A stretch of DNA of 64,000 nucleotides from DATKHR01 sp036557365 (lineage in GTDB: Bacteria > Acidobacteriota > Vicinamibacteria > Vicinamibacterales > CAVVIG01): assembly GCA_036557365.1 (NCBI GenBank), contig DATBHR010000038.1, positions 1 to 64,000 of the forward strand, in the 5' to 3' direction. Made by a program: the position numbers and the translations under genes. Below are positions 53,076-61,392 of the stretch, piece after piece (the stretch's first letter is position 1; every line of letters begins with the position of its first letter). The notes under the pieces were generated by a model. The model saw only the letters and a program-made list of their open reading frames with translations. It was not told the DNA's origin and ran no database searches.

Positions 53076-53686
53076 TGATACGGGCCTCGATGCCTAGCCC
53101 GGTTGGCCACTCGATCGCAGGGGCGACGATTGCCTGGCTCCTGGAACCGCGCGGTCGATCCGACGCTCGCGCCGATTCGACACGCCTGGCCGGCTTTGGA
53201 CCGCTCACCTGGTGGTGTGCGTTCCTGGCGGCCGCCGCCGACCTCGACCTGCTGCTGCCCGGGACCCACCGGACCTTTACCCACAGCGTCACCGCGGTCG
53301 CCATCACCTGCATCACCACCATTGTCGTGATGACCGTGACAGGGAAGGTCACGGCGCCCGCCGCATGGCGCGTCGCGCTCGCGTGCAGCGCCGCGTATGC
53401 GTCACATCTGCTGCTGGACTGGATGGCGGTCGACGACACGCCACCACGCGGCATTCAAATGCTCTGGCCGTTCAGCCGCGAGTGGTTCATTTCGAATTGG
53501 GACCTGTTTCGTGGAACCGCACGGCTCGGCGTGTTCACGGCGCCGGCCATCCGACAGAACGTCCTCGCGGTCACGCAGGAGATTCTGTCGCTCGCGCCGA
53601 TTGCGTACGTCGTGTGGCTAGTACGCGTAAAACCCGCGGCCGGACTTCCGACCGAGGTGGCCGGCAGCCACCATCCGGCGGAGTAG
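53075..53686 (+). CDS. YdjM-type inner-membrane metal-dependent hydrolase
   Basis: About 203 residues with four to five hydrophobic segments. SPVGHSIAGATIAWLL carries the first histidine, FLAAAADLDLLLPG the acidic pair, HRTFTHSVTAVAI the HxxxH and AAYASHLLLDWMAVD the final His/Asp, together the YdjM (PF04307) metal-binding pattern. In Escherichia coli ydjM is a LexA-controlled SOS gene; here it is divergent from recA, which fits a DNA-damage link. The last 69 bases overlap the convergent dehydrogenase gene. ATG 53075 is preferred over TTG 53060. Confidence 0.85.
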   Translation: MIRASMPSPVGHSIAGATIAWLLEPRGRSDARADSTRLAGFGPLTWWCAFLAAAADLDLLLPGTHRTFTHSVTAVAITCITTIVVMTVTGKVTAPAAWRVALACSAAYASHLLLDWMAVDDTPPRGIQMLWPFSREWFISNWDLFRGTARLGVFTAPAIRQNVLAVTQEILSLAPIAYVVWLVRVKPAAGLPTEVAGSHHPAE

Positions 53687-54466
53687 CGGGCAGGGCCGGT
53701 ATTTCGGATCGCCCAGGCCGTCGTGCAGCACGTTGAGGATAGCCAGGCAGACGTCGAGGCCGATGAAGTCCGCGAGCGTCAGCGGTCCCATCGGATGATT
53801 CATCCCGCCCTTCATCACCGCGTCGATCGCCTCGGGAGTGCCGACGCCTTCCATGACCGCGAAGATGGCTTCATTGATCATCGGCATCAGGATCCTGTTC
53901 GCGATGAAGCCGGGATAGTCGGCCGCCTCGATCGGCGTCTTTCCGAGCTTGACGCACAACGCTGACGCAGCGGCCATCGATTCCGCTGACGTCGCCTGCC
54001 CGCGAATCATCTCCACGAGCGTCATCAACGGCACCGGATTCATGAAGTGCATGCCGAGCACTCTGTCGGGACGCCTGGTCGCAGCACCAAGCAGCGTGAT
54101 GGAAATCGACGACGTGTTCGATGCGAGGATGACGTGCGGCTGCGTCAGCGTGTCGAGCGACGTGAAAAGTTCGCGCTTGGCTTCCGCGCTCTCGACAATC
54201 GCCTCGACGACGTAGTCCACGGATGCCATGCGATCGAGGCTCGTCTGCGTCTGCAGGCGGCCGAGCGACGCGTCGCGGTCCGCGGCGGACAGGCGCCCTT
54301 TTTCCACGAACTTCGCCAGGCTCTTTTCGATCGTCGTCCGCGCGCGATCGAGCATCGGCTGCGCCACGTCGACGAGCGTCACCTCGAACCCGGACTGCGC
54401 GAACACCTGGGCGATGCCGTTGCCCATCGTGCCCGCACCGATTACGCCAACTCTCTTGATGTCCAT
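53618..54466 (-). CDS. hbd: 3-hydroxybutyryl/3-hydroxyacyl-CoA dehydrogenase
   Basis: 282 residues, the normal size of the monofunctional enzyme. It interconverts 3-hydroxyacyl-CoA and 3-ketoacyl-CoA with NAD(P). The Rossmann loop is VGVIGAGTMGNGIAQVFAQSG at residues 6-26, NTSSISIT and the catalytic His in GMHFMNPVPLM (with Glu in LVEMIRG) follow, then the C-terminal helical domain NRILMPMINEAIFAV, GGMNHPMGPLTLADFIGLD. It lies 23 bases after the thiolase gene, forming a short-chain acyl-CoA pair for fatty acid or acetoacetyl-CoA metabolism. Its 3' end overlaps the convergent YdjM-like gene by 69 bases. Confidence 0.95.
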   Translation of the reverse strand: MDIKRVGVIGAGTMGNGIAQVFAQSGFEVTLVDVAQPMLDRARTTIEKSLAKFVEKGRLSAADRDASLGRLQTQTSLDRMASVDYVVEAIVESAEAKRELFTSLDTLTQPHVILASNTSSISITLLGAATRRPDRVLGMHFMNPVPLMTLVEMIRGQATSAESMAAASALCVKLGKTPIEAADYPGFIANRILMPMINEAIFAVMEGVGTPEAIDAVMKGGMNHPMGPLTLADFIGLDVCLAILNVLHDGLGDPKYRPCPLLRRMVAAGHLGRKSGRGFYAY

Positions 54467-54489
54467 CGCGTCGACCTCGCTGACGAGTG

Positions 54490-55671
54490 TTACATCCGCT
54501 CGACGGCGAGCGCGACGCCGTTGCCGCCGCCGAGACACAACGTCGCGATGCCGCGCTTGCCGCCGCGATGCTGCAGCGCGTAGAGGAGCGTGGTCAGCAC
54601 GCGCGACCCGCTGGAGCCGATCGCGTGGCCGAGCGCGACGGCGCCGCCGTTCACGTTGACCTTCTTCGCGTCGAGACCGAGCTCGTTGATCACCGCCACG
54701 CCTTGCACGGCAAAGGCTTCGTTCAGCTCGAACAGATCCACGGAGTCGCCCGCCCAGCCGCTCTTCTCGAGCACGCGGGTGACCGCTTCGACCGGCGTCA
54801 TCAACACGAGCTTTGGCTCCAGACCGCTCGTCGCCTGCGCAACGATGCGCGCCATCGGCTTCAGGCCGAGCGAGCGCGCGCGCTCCGCATCCATGACGAC
54901 GAGCGCCGACGCGCCGTCGTTGACGCCCGGCGCATTTCCCGCCGTGACGGTTCCGTCCTTCTTGAACGCCGGCTTGAGCGCCGCGAGCGCGGCCGGGGTC
55001 GTGTCGGCGCGAATCGGCTCGTCGCGGTCGAACGCGGTCGGCGGTCCTTTTCGCTGCGGAATGCTGACCGGAAGGATTTCGTCCTTGAAAGCGCCGCTGT
55101 CGCTGGCGTGCGCAGCTTTCTGATGGCTCTGCGCGGCGTACGCGTCCTGCGCTTCGCGTCCAACCTTGTAGCGTTCCGCGACGACTTCGCCGGCGTTTCC
55201 CATGTGGCACATCTCGAACGCGCACCACAAGCCGTCGTTGATCATCGAGTCGACGACCTCGCCGTTGCCCATGCGCAGTCCGTCGCGGACGCGCGGCAGG
55301 AGATAGGGGCAGTTGCTCATCGACTCCATGCCGCCGGCGACCGCAACGTCGATATCGCCGACGCGAATCGCCTGGTCCGCGATCATCACCGCCTTCAGGC
55401 CCGACCCGCACACCTTATTGATCGTCAGCGCGGCGACATGATTGGGAAGTCCGCCGTTCAGCGCGGCCTGTCTCGCCGGATTCTGGCCGAGGCCCGCGGA
55501 CACGACGTTGCCCATGATGCACTCGTCGACGATTTCAGCGTCGATGCCGGCACGGCGCACGGCTTCTGCCACGACGAGCGCGCCGAGCTGCGGGGCGGAG
55601 AAGCCCTTCAGCGCCCCGAGAAACTTGCCGGTCGGTGTTCGAACGGCGCTGACGATGACCGACTCACGCAC
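54490..55671 (-). CDS. Acetyl-CoA acetyltransferase (thiolase)
   Basis: 393 residues from GTG 55671, which gives the canonical thiolase start (RESVIVSAVRTPTGKF). The nucleophilic Cys88 is in NKVCGSGLKAV; the His of the C-terminal GHAIGSSGSRVL and the Cys of LCLGGGNGVAL complete the active site. It condenses two acetyl-CoA or cleaves 3-ketoacyl-CoA, feeding the adjacent dehydrogenase. An ATG at 55698 is an alternative start but adds residues outside the family consensus. The start overlaps the end of the DUF721 gene by 8 bases. Confidence 0.94.
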   Translation of the reverse strand: MRESVIVSAVRTPTGKFLGALKGFSAPQLGALVVAEAVRRAGIDAEIVDECIMGNVVSAGLGQNPARQAALNGGLPNHVAALTINKVCGSGLKAVMIADQAIRVGDIDVAVAGGMESMSNCPYLLPRVRDGLRMGNGEVVDSMINDGLWCAFEMCHMGNAGEVVAERYKVGREAQDAYAAQSHQKAAHASDSGAFKDEILPVSIPQRKGPPTAFDRDEPIRADTTPAALAALKPAFKKDGTVTAGNAPGVNDGASALVVMDAERARSLGLKPMARIVAQATSGLEPKLVLMTPVEAVTRVLEKSGWAGDSVDLFELNEAFAVQGVAVINELGLDAKKVNVNGGAVALGHAIGSSGSRVLTTLLYALQHRGGKRGIATLCLGGGNGVALAVERM

Positions 55672-55966
55672 GACGAACCTCGATTCGCTCGACGGCATCG
55701 GCGCCGAGCAGTGTCTGCAGGCGATTGAGAATGACCGCTGACGATCGCGCGACCTCGCGCGACCATTCCGGGCTCGCGGCGTCCACCAACAGCACGCGCC
55801 CCTCGAGCCGCACGTGCGTGGCTCGTCCAAGCGCAGGCCCGACCGCAGCGCGCCACGCAAAACCCACCTTGCCGTCTGAGATCGGAATGTCCCGAAGCAG
55901 CTGAAGCACCGCGGCGGGCACGACGTGCGCGAGAGGTCTCATGAGCGCAACAATCGATCTTATCAT
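55664..55966 (-). CDS. DUF721-family protein
   Basis: 100 residues from ATG 55966, or 92 from ATG 55942. The sequence VGFAWRAAVGPALGRATHVR followed by LEGRVLLVDAASPEWSREVA and a helix with ILNRLQTLLGADAVERIEVR is the DUF721/DciA-like fold (KH-like). DciA-related DUF721 proteins serve as helicase operators in many bacteria that lack DnaC/DnaI, but short members may have other nucleic-acid roles. It is divergent from maf, only 6 to 30 bases apart, and overlaps the thiolase start. Confidence 0.75.
   Translation of the reverse strand: MIRSIVALMRPLAHVVPAAVLQLLRDIPISDGKVGFAWRAAVGPALGRATHVRLEGRVLLVDAASPEWSREVARSSAVILNRLQTLLGADAVERIEVRRA
55961..55966 (+). promoter_or_regulatory. -10 element, likely leaderless start of maf
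   Basis: TATCAT lies 6 bases before the GTG at 55973, the same geometry as at 2126-2138 and 12946-12958. No Shine-Dalgarno lies between. The expected +1 falls on the GTG. Confidence 0.4.
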
Positions 55967-55972
55967 TGCGTA

Positions 55973-56617
55973 GTGCGACTCATCCTCGCGTCGGCGTCGC
56001 CGCGCCGCGCGGAACTCCTTCGATGCGCCGGCTTCACATTCGAGGTCATCGTCGCAGATATCGACGAACGCGTGAAGCCGGGCGAGGCGCCTGAACCCTA
56101 CGTGCGACGACTGGCATCAAATAAGTCGCGGGCTGCGCTGGCGCAACTCGCTGCGGGAACCAGCCAATCCACGACCTCCGACGTCATCGTTCTCGGGTCT
56201 GACACAGCTGTGGTCGTCGACGGCCTCATCCTCGGGAAGCCGCGCGACGACAGCGATGCCCGCATGATGCTCGAGCGGCTGTCGGGACGCTGGCACGATG
56301 TCCTGACAGGCGTCAGCCTGCGGACTGACGGCGACGAAGTCGCGGTCGTTGAAACCACGCGTGTGGAGTTCGCGCGCCTGACGGCGGACGATATGCAGGC
56401 TTACGTGGACAGTGGGGAAGGACGCGACAAAGCTGGAGCGTATGCGATTCAGGGTCTCGCATCGCGTTTCATCCCACGAATCGACGGTTCGTATGCGAAT
56501 GTCGTCGGCCTGCCCGTCACCACGGTTGGCCGGCTGATGGCGGAGCTGGAGTCTCGCCTTGCATCACGCAGGGAGTCGAGCTATTCTGGCCGTGATTCTT
56601 CCCGGAAACCCTTATGA
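55973..56617 (+). CDS. maf: Maf-family nucleoside triphosphate pyrophosphatase
   Basis: 214 residues from GTG 55973. LILASASPRRAELLRCAGF is the substrate-binding start of Maf, followed by ASNKSRAA, VLGSDTAVVVDGLILGKPRD (catalytic Asp) and YVDSGEGRDKAGAYAIQGLA. Family members hydrolyse non-canonical or dTTP/UTP nucleotides to limit misincorporation and are linked with septum regulation. The last residues (SYSGRDSSRKPL) are hydrophilic. Its stop overlaps ccmE by ATGA, which couples this housekeeping gene to the cytochrome c maturation operon. Confidence 0.92.
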   Translation: MRLILASASPRRAELLRCAGFTFEVIVADIDERVKPGEAPEPYVRRLASNKSRAALAQLAAGTSQSTTSDVIVLGSDTAVVVDGLILGKPRDDSDARMMLERLSGRWHDVLTGVSLRTDGDEVAVVETTRVEFARLTADDMQAYVDSGEGRDKAGAYAIQGLASRFIPRIDGSYANVVGLPVTTVGRLMAELESRLASRRESSYSGRDSSRKPL

Positions 56618-57051
56618 CACAGCGATATATCCGAATCGGTCTAACCGCCGCCGTTCTTTTCGCCGCGTTTGCCGGTCTCATGTGGTCAACGCTGCGGGAC
56701 GGTACTGAATACTTCAAGCACGTCGATGAAGTGATGACGGATCGCGGCGCGTGGGAAGGGAAGCCGCTGCAGCTGCACGGATATGTTGTGCCCGGCTCGA
56801 TCATGATCAAGCAGAGCACGCTCGAATATAAGTTCAAAGTGCAGAACAACCCGATTCGATCCGGCGACGCCGGCAACGTCGTCGAGGCGTCATACAAAGG
56901 CGTCGTGCCCGACACGTTCAAGGACGAAGCGGAAGTGGTGCTGCGAGGCAAATTGACGGCGGACGGCTTCCACACGGATCCGAACGGCGTCATCGCGAAG
57001 TGCCCGTCGAAGTACGAAGCCAAGGCGGCCGCTGTGGCCGCTGGCACCTAG
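56614..57051 (+). CDS. ccmE: Cytochrome c maturation heme chaperone CcmE, CXXXY variant
   Basis: 145 residues. One N-terminal membrane anchor (IGLTAAVLFAAFAGLMW) and the OB-fold domain (GKPLQLHGYVVPGSIM, VLRGKLTADGFH). The usual covalent heme-binding HxxxY is replaced by Cys130-P-S-K-Tyr134 (IAKCPSKYE). CXXXY-type CcmE is known from archaea and some sulfate reducers (the system I* variant), so this is a real family variant, not damage. It accepts heme exported by CcmC and passes it to CcmF in the periplasm. It overlaps maf and lies 9 bases before ccmF. Confidence 0.93.
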   Translation: MTQRYIRIGLTAAVLFAAFAGLMWSTLRDGTEYFKHVDEVMTDRGAWEGKPLQLHGYVVPGSIMIKQSTLEYKFKVQNNPIRSGDAGNVVEASYKGVVPDTFKDEAEVVLRGKLTADGFHTDPNGVIAKCPSKYEAKAAAVAAGT

Positions 57052-57060
57052 GAGGAGCAG

Positions 57061-59553
57061 ATGGCGGCTCTAGGCTCGTTCCTGCTCCTCGCGACATTTG
57101 TCGTCTGCAGCTACGCGGCCGTTGCCGCCGTTCTCGGCGCCAGGCAACGATCGCGGTCGCTCATCGAGAGCGGCATCGGCGCGTTCTACTTGATCGCAGC
57201 GCTCATGACGTGCGCGTCGGCGATCATGATCAACGCCTTCCTCACCAACGACTACAGCATCAAGTACGTCGCGCACTATTCCGACAGCGTCCAGCCGCTC
57301 TTCTACAAGATAACGTCGTACTGGGGCGGCCTCGACGGCTCGATCATGTTCTGGGTATTCCTGCTGTCGCTGTTCGGCAGCCTGGCCGTCTACGTCAATC
57401 GCGAGCGTCATCGCGAACTGATCCCGTACGTCGTCGCCACGATTTCCGTCGTGCAGATGTTCTTCCTGTTCCTGATGATCGTGCACAGGAACCCGTTCAC
57501 GACGTTTCTGACGACCGCGCCGCAGGACGGCGAGGGACTGAATCCGCTGCTCCAGAACTACTGGATGGCGATTCATCCGCCGTCGCTCTACACGGGATTC
57601 GTCGGCATGACGATTCCGTTCGCGTTCGGCATCGCGGCGCTCGTCACCGGTCACCTCGACGATTCGTGGCTGCGCGCGGTGCGCCGCTGGACGATGTTCA
57701 GCTGGCTGTTCCTGTCGTTCGGTCTGACGCTCGGGATGATCTGGGCGTACGAAGAGCTCGGGTGGGGCGGCTACTGGGCGTGGGACCCCGTCGAAAACGC
57801 GGGTCTGCTCCCCTGGTTCACGGCGACCGCGTTTCTGCACTCCGTCATGGTGCAGGAGCGCCGCAGCATGCTTCGCGTCTGGAACGTCACGCTCGTTATC
57901 GTCACGTTCTTCCTGACGATTTTCGGAACGTTCATGACGCGTTCCGGCGTCGTGCAGTCGGTCCACGCGTTCGGGCAGGACACCACGCTCGCCTGGATGT
58001 TCACCGGCTTCATGGTGGCCATCCTGACCTTCAGCTTCGCGTTGGTGATCTGGCGCCTGCCGCTCCTCAAGGCGCGGAACGAGCTCGATTCGTGGCTGTC
58101 GCGTGAAGCCGCGTTCCTCGTCAACAACTGGATTCTCCTGTTCTCCGCGCTCCTGGTGCTCTTCGGCACGATGTTCCCGACGCTGAGCGAAGCCGTCACC
58201 GGCGAGCGCCTCACGGTCGCGGGACCGTTCTTCAACAAGTGGCTCGTTCCGATTGGGCTTGTGCTGCTGGCGCTCACGGGCATCGGACCGCTGCTCGCGT
58301 GGCGGCGTTCCACGCTGCGAAACATCGTCCACCAATTCTTGTGGCCCGCAATCGGCGCCTCGATATCGCTGGCATTGACGCTCGTCGTGAAGATTCCGTT
58401 CTGGTCGGCGGGTCTGTGCTTCACGCTGTGCGGCTTCGTCGTCGGCACCGTCGCCCAGGAGTTCTGGCGCGGCGCGGCGGTCCGCCGGAAGAACACGGGC
58501 ACCGACATGTTCACGGCGCTCGTGGGCCTCGTCGGACGAAACAAGCGCCGCTACGGCGGCTACATCGTTCACGTCGGCATCGTGCTCATCTTCTTCGGAT
58601 TCGCGGGCAACGCGAGGAAGCTCGACGATCAAGTGCTGCTGAAGTCGGGCGCGGAAACGAAGATCGGCCGCTACACGGTCAAGAACAACGGCGTGAAAGT
58701 CGCCGACGACGGGCAGAAGCAGATGACGACGGCGTATCTGTCCGTGTCGTCGAACGGACAGGTGATAGACAACCTCTATCCAGCCCGTTGGTACTACCGG
58801 CACCACGAGCAGGAGCCGACCACCGAGGTCGCCATCCGGCGCACGGCGGCGGAGGATCTCTACGTGGTTCTAGCTGGCTTCAATCTCGGCGATCAGTCGG
58901 CGACGCTCGAACTGCACGTCAATCCGCTGGTCAACTGGATCTGGATGGGATTCGGCATCCTTGCGCTCGGGACCGGCATCGCGCTCCTGCCGGAGCGATC
59001 GTTCGCCTTCGCGATGGCCAAGCTGCCCGCCGAAGTCGCGGCGACGACGACCGTCGCGTTGATGGCGGTGCTCGTGCTCGGCGGCGGCGTGACGCTGCGG
59101 GCGCAGCAGGGGATGGGCGGCACGGAAGACACGCGGTCGTCCTACTACGCGCGAACGCCGTTCGAGAAGGACATGCAGCACGAGATCGTCTGCACCTGCG
59201 GCGGATGCGGTCACCAGAATCTCGCCGAGTGCCGGAAGGACGCCTGCAGTACGGCCCATCAGATGCGCGGCGAGCTCGCCGCGATGATCGACCAGGGCAA
59301 GGGCCACGACCAGATCATCCAGGCGTTCATCACGAAGTACGGTTCGGAAGAGATGCTCGGCGCGCCGCTGGATCGCGGGTTCAACCGCCTCGCGTGGCTC
59401 GTGCCGTACGCCGTCGGCGCGACGGGCGCCGTTATGATTGGCTTCGCCGCCATGCGATGGTCGAAGCGGCCGCCGACGGTCGCCAACGTCGCCCCTCCGG
59501 CGGATCCAGCCCTCGAAGAACGCCTCAACGATGAGCTCCGCGACCTCGACTGA
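57061..59553 (+). CDS. ccmF: Heme lyase CcmF fused to a CcmH-like thiol domain
   Basis: 830 residues, longer than CcmF (about 650). Residues 1 to about 680 are CcmF: many TM segments, the heme-handling WWD region WGGYWAWDPVENAGLLPW near 238-255, and conserved FLTIFGTFMTRSG. The C-terminal part (about 695-830) resembles CcmH: a periplasmic CTCGGCGHQNLAEC (Cys711, 713, 716, 724) followed by helices AMIDQGKGHDQIIQAFITKY and a TM segment. CcmH normally has LRCxxC; here three cysteines form C-x-C-x2-C. CcmF attaches heme to apocytochrome thiols, and the fused domain would reduce or hold them. AGGAGGAG precedes the ATG. Confidence 0.9.
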   Translation: MAALGSFLLLATFVVCSYAAVAAVLGARQRSRSLIESGIGAFYLIAALMTCASAIMINAFLTNDYSIKYVAHYSDSVQPLFYKITSYWGGLDGSIMFWVFLLSLFGSLAVYVNRERHRELIPYVVATISVVQMFFLFLMIVHRNPFTTFLTTAPQDGEGLNPLLQNYWMAIHPPSLYTGFVGMTIPFAFGIAALVTGHLDDSWLRAVRRWTMFSWLFLSFGLTLGMIWAYEELGWGGYWAWDPVENAGLLPWFTATAFLHSVMVQERRSMLRVWNVTLVIVTFFLTIFGTFMTRSGVVQSVHAFGQDTTLAWMFTGFMVAILTFSFALVIWRLPLLKARNELDSWLSREAAFLVNNWILLFSALLVLFGTMFPTLSEAVTGERLTVAGPFFNKWLVPIGLVLLALTGIGPLLAWRRSTLRNIVHQFLWPAIGASISLALTLVVKIPFWSAGLCFTLCGFVVGTVAQEFWRGAAVRRKNTGTDMFTALVGLVGRNKRRYGGYIVHVGIVLIFFGFAGNARKLDDQVLLKSGAETKIGRYTVKNNGVKVADDGQKQMTTAYLSVSSNGQVIDNLYPARWYYRHHEQEPTTEVAIRRTAAEDLYVVLAGFNLGDQSATLELHVNPLVNWIWMGFGILALGTGIALLPERSFAFAMAKLPAEVAATTTVALMAVLVLGGGVTLRAQQGMGGTEDTRSSYYARTPFEKDMQHEIVCTCGGCGHQNLAECRKDACSTAHQMRGELAAMIDQGKGHDQIIQAFITKYGSEEMLGAPLDRGFNRLAWLVPYAVGATGAVMIGFAAMRWSKRPPTVANVAPPADPALEERLNDELRDLD

Positions 59554-60166
59554 ACGCGCGCGGACGAAACCGGACGACACATCTGACGACGCTGTTCGGG
59601 CGCATCCCGACCAGTCTCTGCAGCCGTGGCAGTTCTTCGTCCTTGCCGCTCTCGGCTGCGCGACCGCGGCCACCTTCATGGCGCGCGGCCAAGGCGTCAC
59701 TGCCGTCGTGTTGCTGTCTGTACTGATGGCGGGAGCGGCGCTCGTGGGTCTCATGGCGCTTCGCGCCGTTCACCCGCTCGTGTCGGACAGCGGCGACCGT
59801 ACCGTCATGATCGGTCAGCGGACGAAAGCCGCGCTGGAACGCGAGAAGACGCTGGCGCTCCGTGCGATCAAGGAGCTGGAGTTCGATCGGGCGATGGGCA
59901 AGGTGTCCGAGGAGGACTGGACCGAGATGTCCAGCCGTCTTCGCGCGCGTGCGACACGATTGATGAAGCAACTCGACGCCGCCGGCGGCTACCGCGGCCA
60001 GATCGAACGAGATGTGGCCGAGCGGCTCAATGCGAGCGCGCGCGCGAAAGACGACGCGGAGGTCCTCCTGCAGCCATCGCAGGCGGCCGAGCGCATTTGC
60101 AGCTCGTGCTCGACGTCGAACGACGTCGACGCGCGATTCTGCAAGAACTGCGGGACGAAACTGTGA
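59531..60166 (+). CDS. Membrane protein with C-terminal zinc ribbon, ccm-operon associated
   Basis: 211 residues from ATG 59531, overlapping the end of ccmF by 23 bases. Two TM segments (about 36-52 and 60-78), a cytoplasmic coiled-coil-prone stretch (TKAALEREKTLALRAIKELE, about 98-160) and a C-terminal zinc ribbon CSSCSTSNDVDARFCKNCG (two CxxC pairs). No established function; by context it may assist cytochrome c maturation, perhaps in the place of CcmI, but this is inference. The next gene overlaps its stop as GTGA. Confidence 0.75.
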   Translation: MSSATSTERARTKPDDTSDDAVRAHPDQSLQPWQFFVLAALGCATAATFMARGQGVTAVVLLSVLMAGAALVGLMALRAVHPLVSDSGDRTVMIGQRTKAALEREKTLALRAIKELEFDRAMGKVSEEDWTEMSSRLRARATRLMKQLDAAGGYRGQIERDVAERLNASARAKDDAEVLLQPSQAAERICSSCSTSNDVDARFCKNCGTKL

Positions 60167-61392
60167 AGCGCGCGGTCGCTGTCGCGTTGTTCGCCTTCAT
60201 CGGCAGCGTCACGGCGCTCGCGCAGTTCCAGATGCCCGACCCGAAGCAGATGTCGGGCATCCCGCGTCCCGTTGACGATCTGCCGTCGGGCAGCATCTCC
60301 GTGCGCCTGATTCGCGGCAGCCTGTCGAACAACATCTCCGGACACCCGGTGGACCTGCACGTGGGCGGGAAGACGCAGACCGTCAAGACCGACGAAAACG
60401 GCCGCGCCCAGTTCGACAAAGTTCCCGCCGGCGTCTCGGTCAAGGCGACCGCCGACGTCGACGGCGAACATCTCGAGTCGCAGGAATTTCCGGCGCCGTC
60501 GCAGGGCGGCATCCGGCTGATGCTCGTCGCGACCGACAAGAATGCCGCGCCAGCCACGTCACCCTCTGCGCCCGCCGAATCCGGTCAGGTCGTGCTCACG
60601 AACCAGTCGCGCATCGTCATGGAGCCGGGCGACGAAGCGGTCAACGTCTTCTACCTGCTGGATATCGAGAACACCGCGCGCGTGCCGGTCAATCCGCCGA
60701 CGCCGTTCGTCTTCGATCTTCCGAAAGAAGCGCAGGGCGCCGGCATCATGGAGGGCTCGACGCCTCAGGCGGCGCTCACGAACGGCCGCGTCACCATCGC
60801 TGCGCCGTTCGCGCCAGGACACACGTTCGTGCAGGTCGGCATGTCGATTCCGACCAGCGACGGCAGCGTGTCGATTGCGCAGAGCTTTCCGGCCGCGCTG
60901 AGCGGCGTCGCGATCATCGCGCAGAAACTCGGAGACGCCACGCTGTCGTCGCCGCAGGTTCAGAATCAGCGCGAGATGCCGGCGGATGGACGGACGTTCA
61001 TCGCCGCGACCGGCGGAGCCGTAAACGCCGGCCAGCCGATCACGCTGACGCTTTCCGGACTGCCGCATCACAGCCGGCTACCTCTGGCGATTGCACTCCT
61101 GCTCGCGGTCGTCATCGTCGGCGTCGGCTTCGTGAAAAGCAGACAGCCCGGCCCCGGTGAGGCCGCGCGGCTGGCCGAGCGCAAGCGGCAGATGGCGCGC
61201 CGAGACCGGCTCCTCGCCGATCTCGTCCGACTGGACGCCGACCGGCGGCTCAATCGCGGCGCCGCCGCGGACGAGCACCGCTACACGACACGCCGCGCCG
61301 AACTGCTCGCGGCGCTGGAACCGCTCTACGCCGCGCTGGACCACGACGAGCCCGGCCCCGAGCCCGGCGGCCGCGCCGACGTCGCCGCGTGA
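60163..61392 (+). CDS. Secreted transthyretin-like domain membrane protein, ccm-operon associated
   Basis: 409 residues from GTG 60163. Signal peptide (AVAVALFAFIGSVTALAQ), then a carboxypeptidase-regulatory/transthyretin-like beta domain (ISGHPVDLHVGGKTQTVKTD, NGRAQFDKVPAGVSVKA; about 45-115), a larger beta-rich periplasmic domain, one C-terminal TM segment (LPLAIALLLAVVIVGVGFV, about 309-327) and a charged cytoplasmic tail with helices. No known ccm role. Overlaps on both sides show tight coupling to the zinc-ribbon gene and ccmA. Confidence 0.75.
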   Translation: MKRAVAVALFAFIGSVTALAQFQMPDPKQMSGIPRPVDDLPSGSISVRLIRGSLSNNISGHPVDLHVGGKTQTVKTDENGRAQFDKVPAGVSVKATADVDGEHLESQEFPAPSQGGIRLMLVATDKNAAPATSPSAPAESGQVVLTNQSRIVMEPGDEAVNVFYLLDIENTARVPVNPPTPFVFDLPKEAQGAGIMEGSTPQAALTNGRVTIAAPFAPGHTFVQVGMSIPTSDGSVSIAQSFPAALSGVAIIAQKLGDATLSSPQVQNQREMPADGRTFIAATGGAVNAGQPITLTLSGLPHHSRLPLAIALLLAVVIVGVGFVKSRQPGPGEAARLAERKRQMARRDRLLADLVRLDADRRLNRGAAADEHRYTTRRAELLAALEPLYAALDHDEPGPEPGGRADVAA

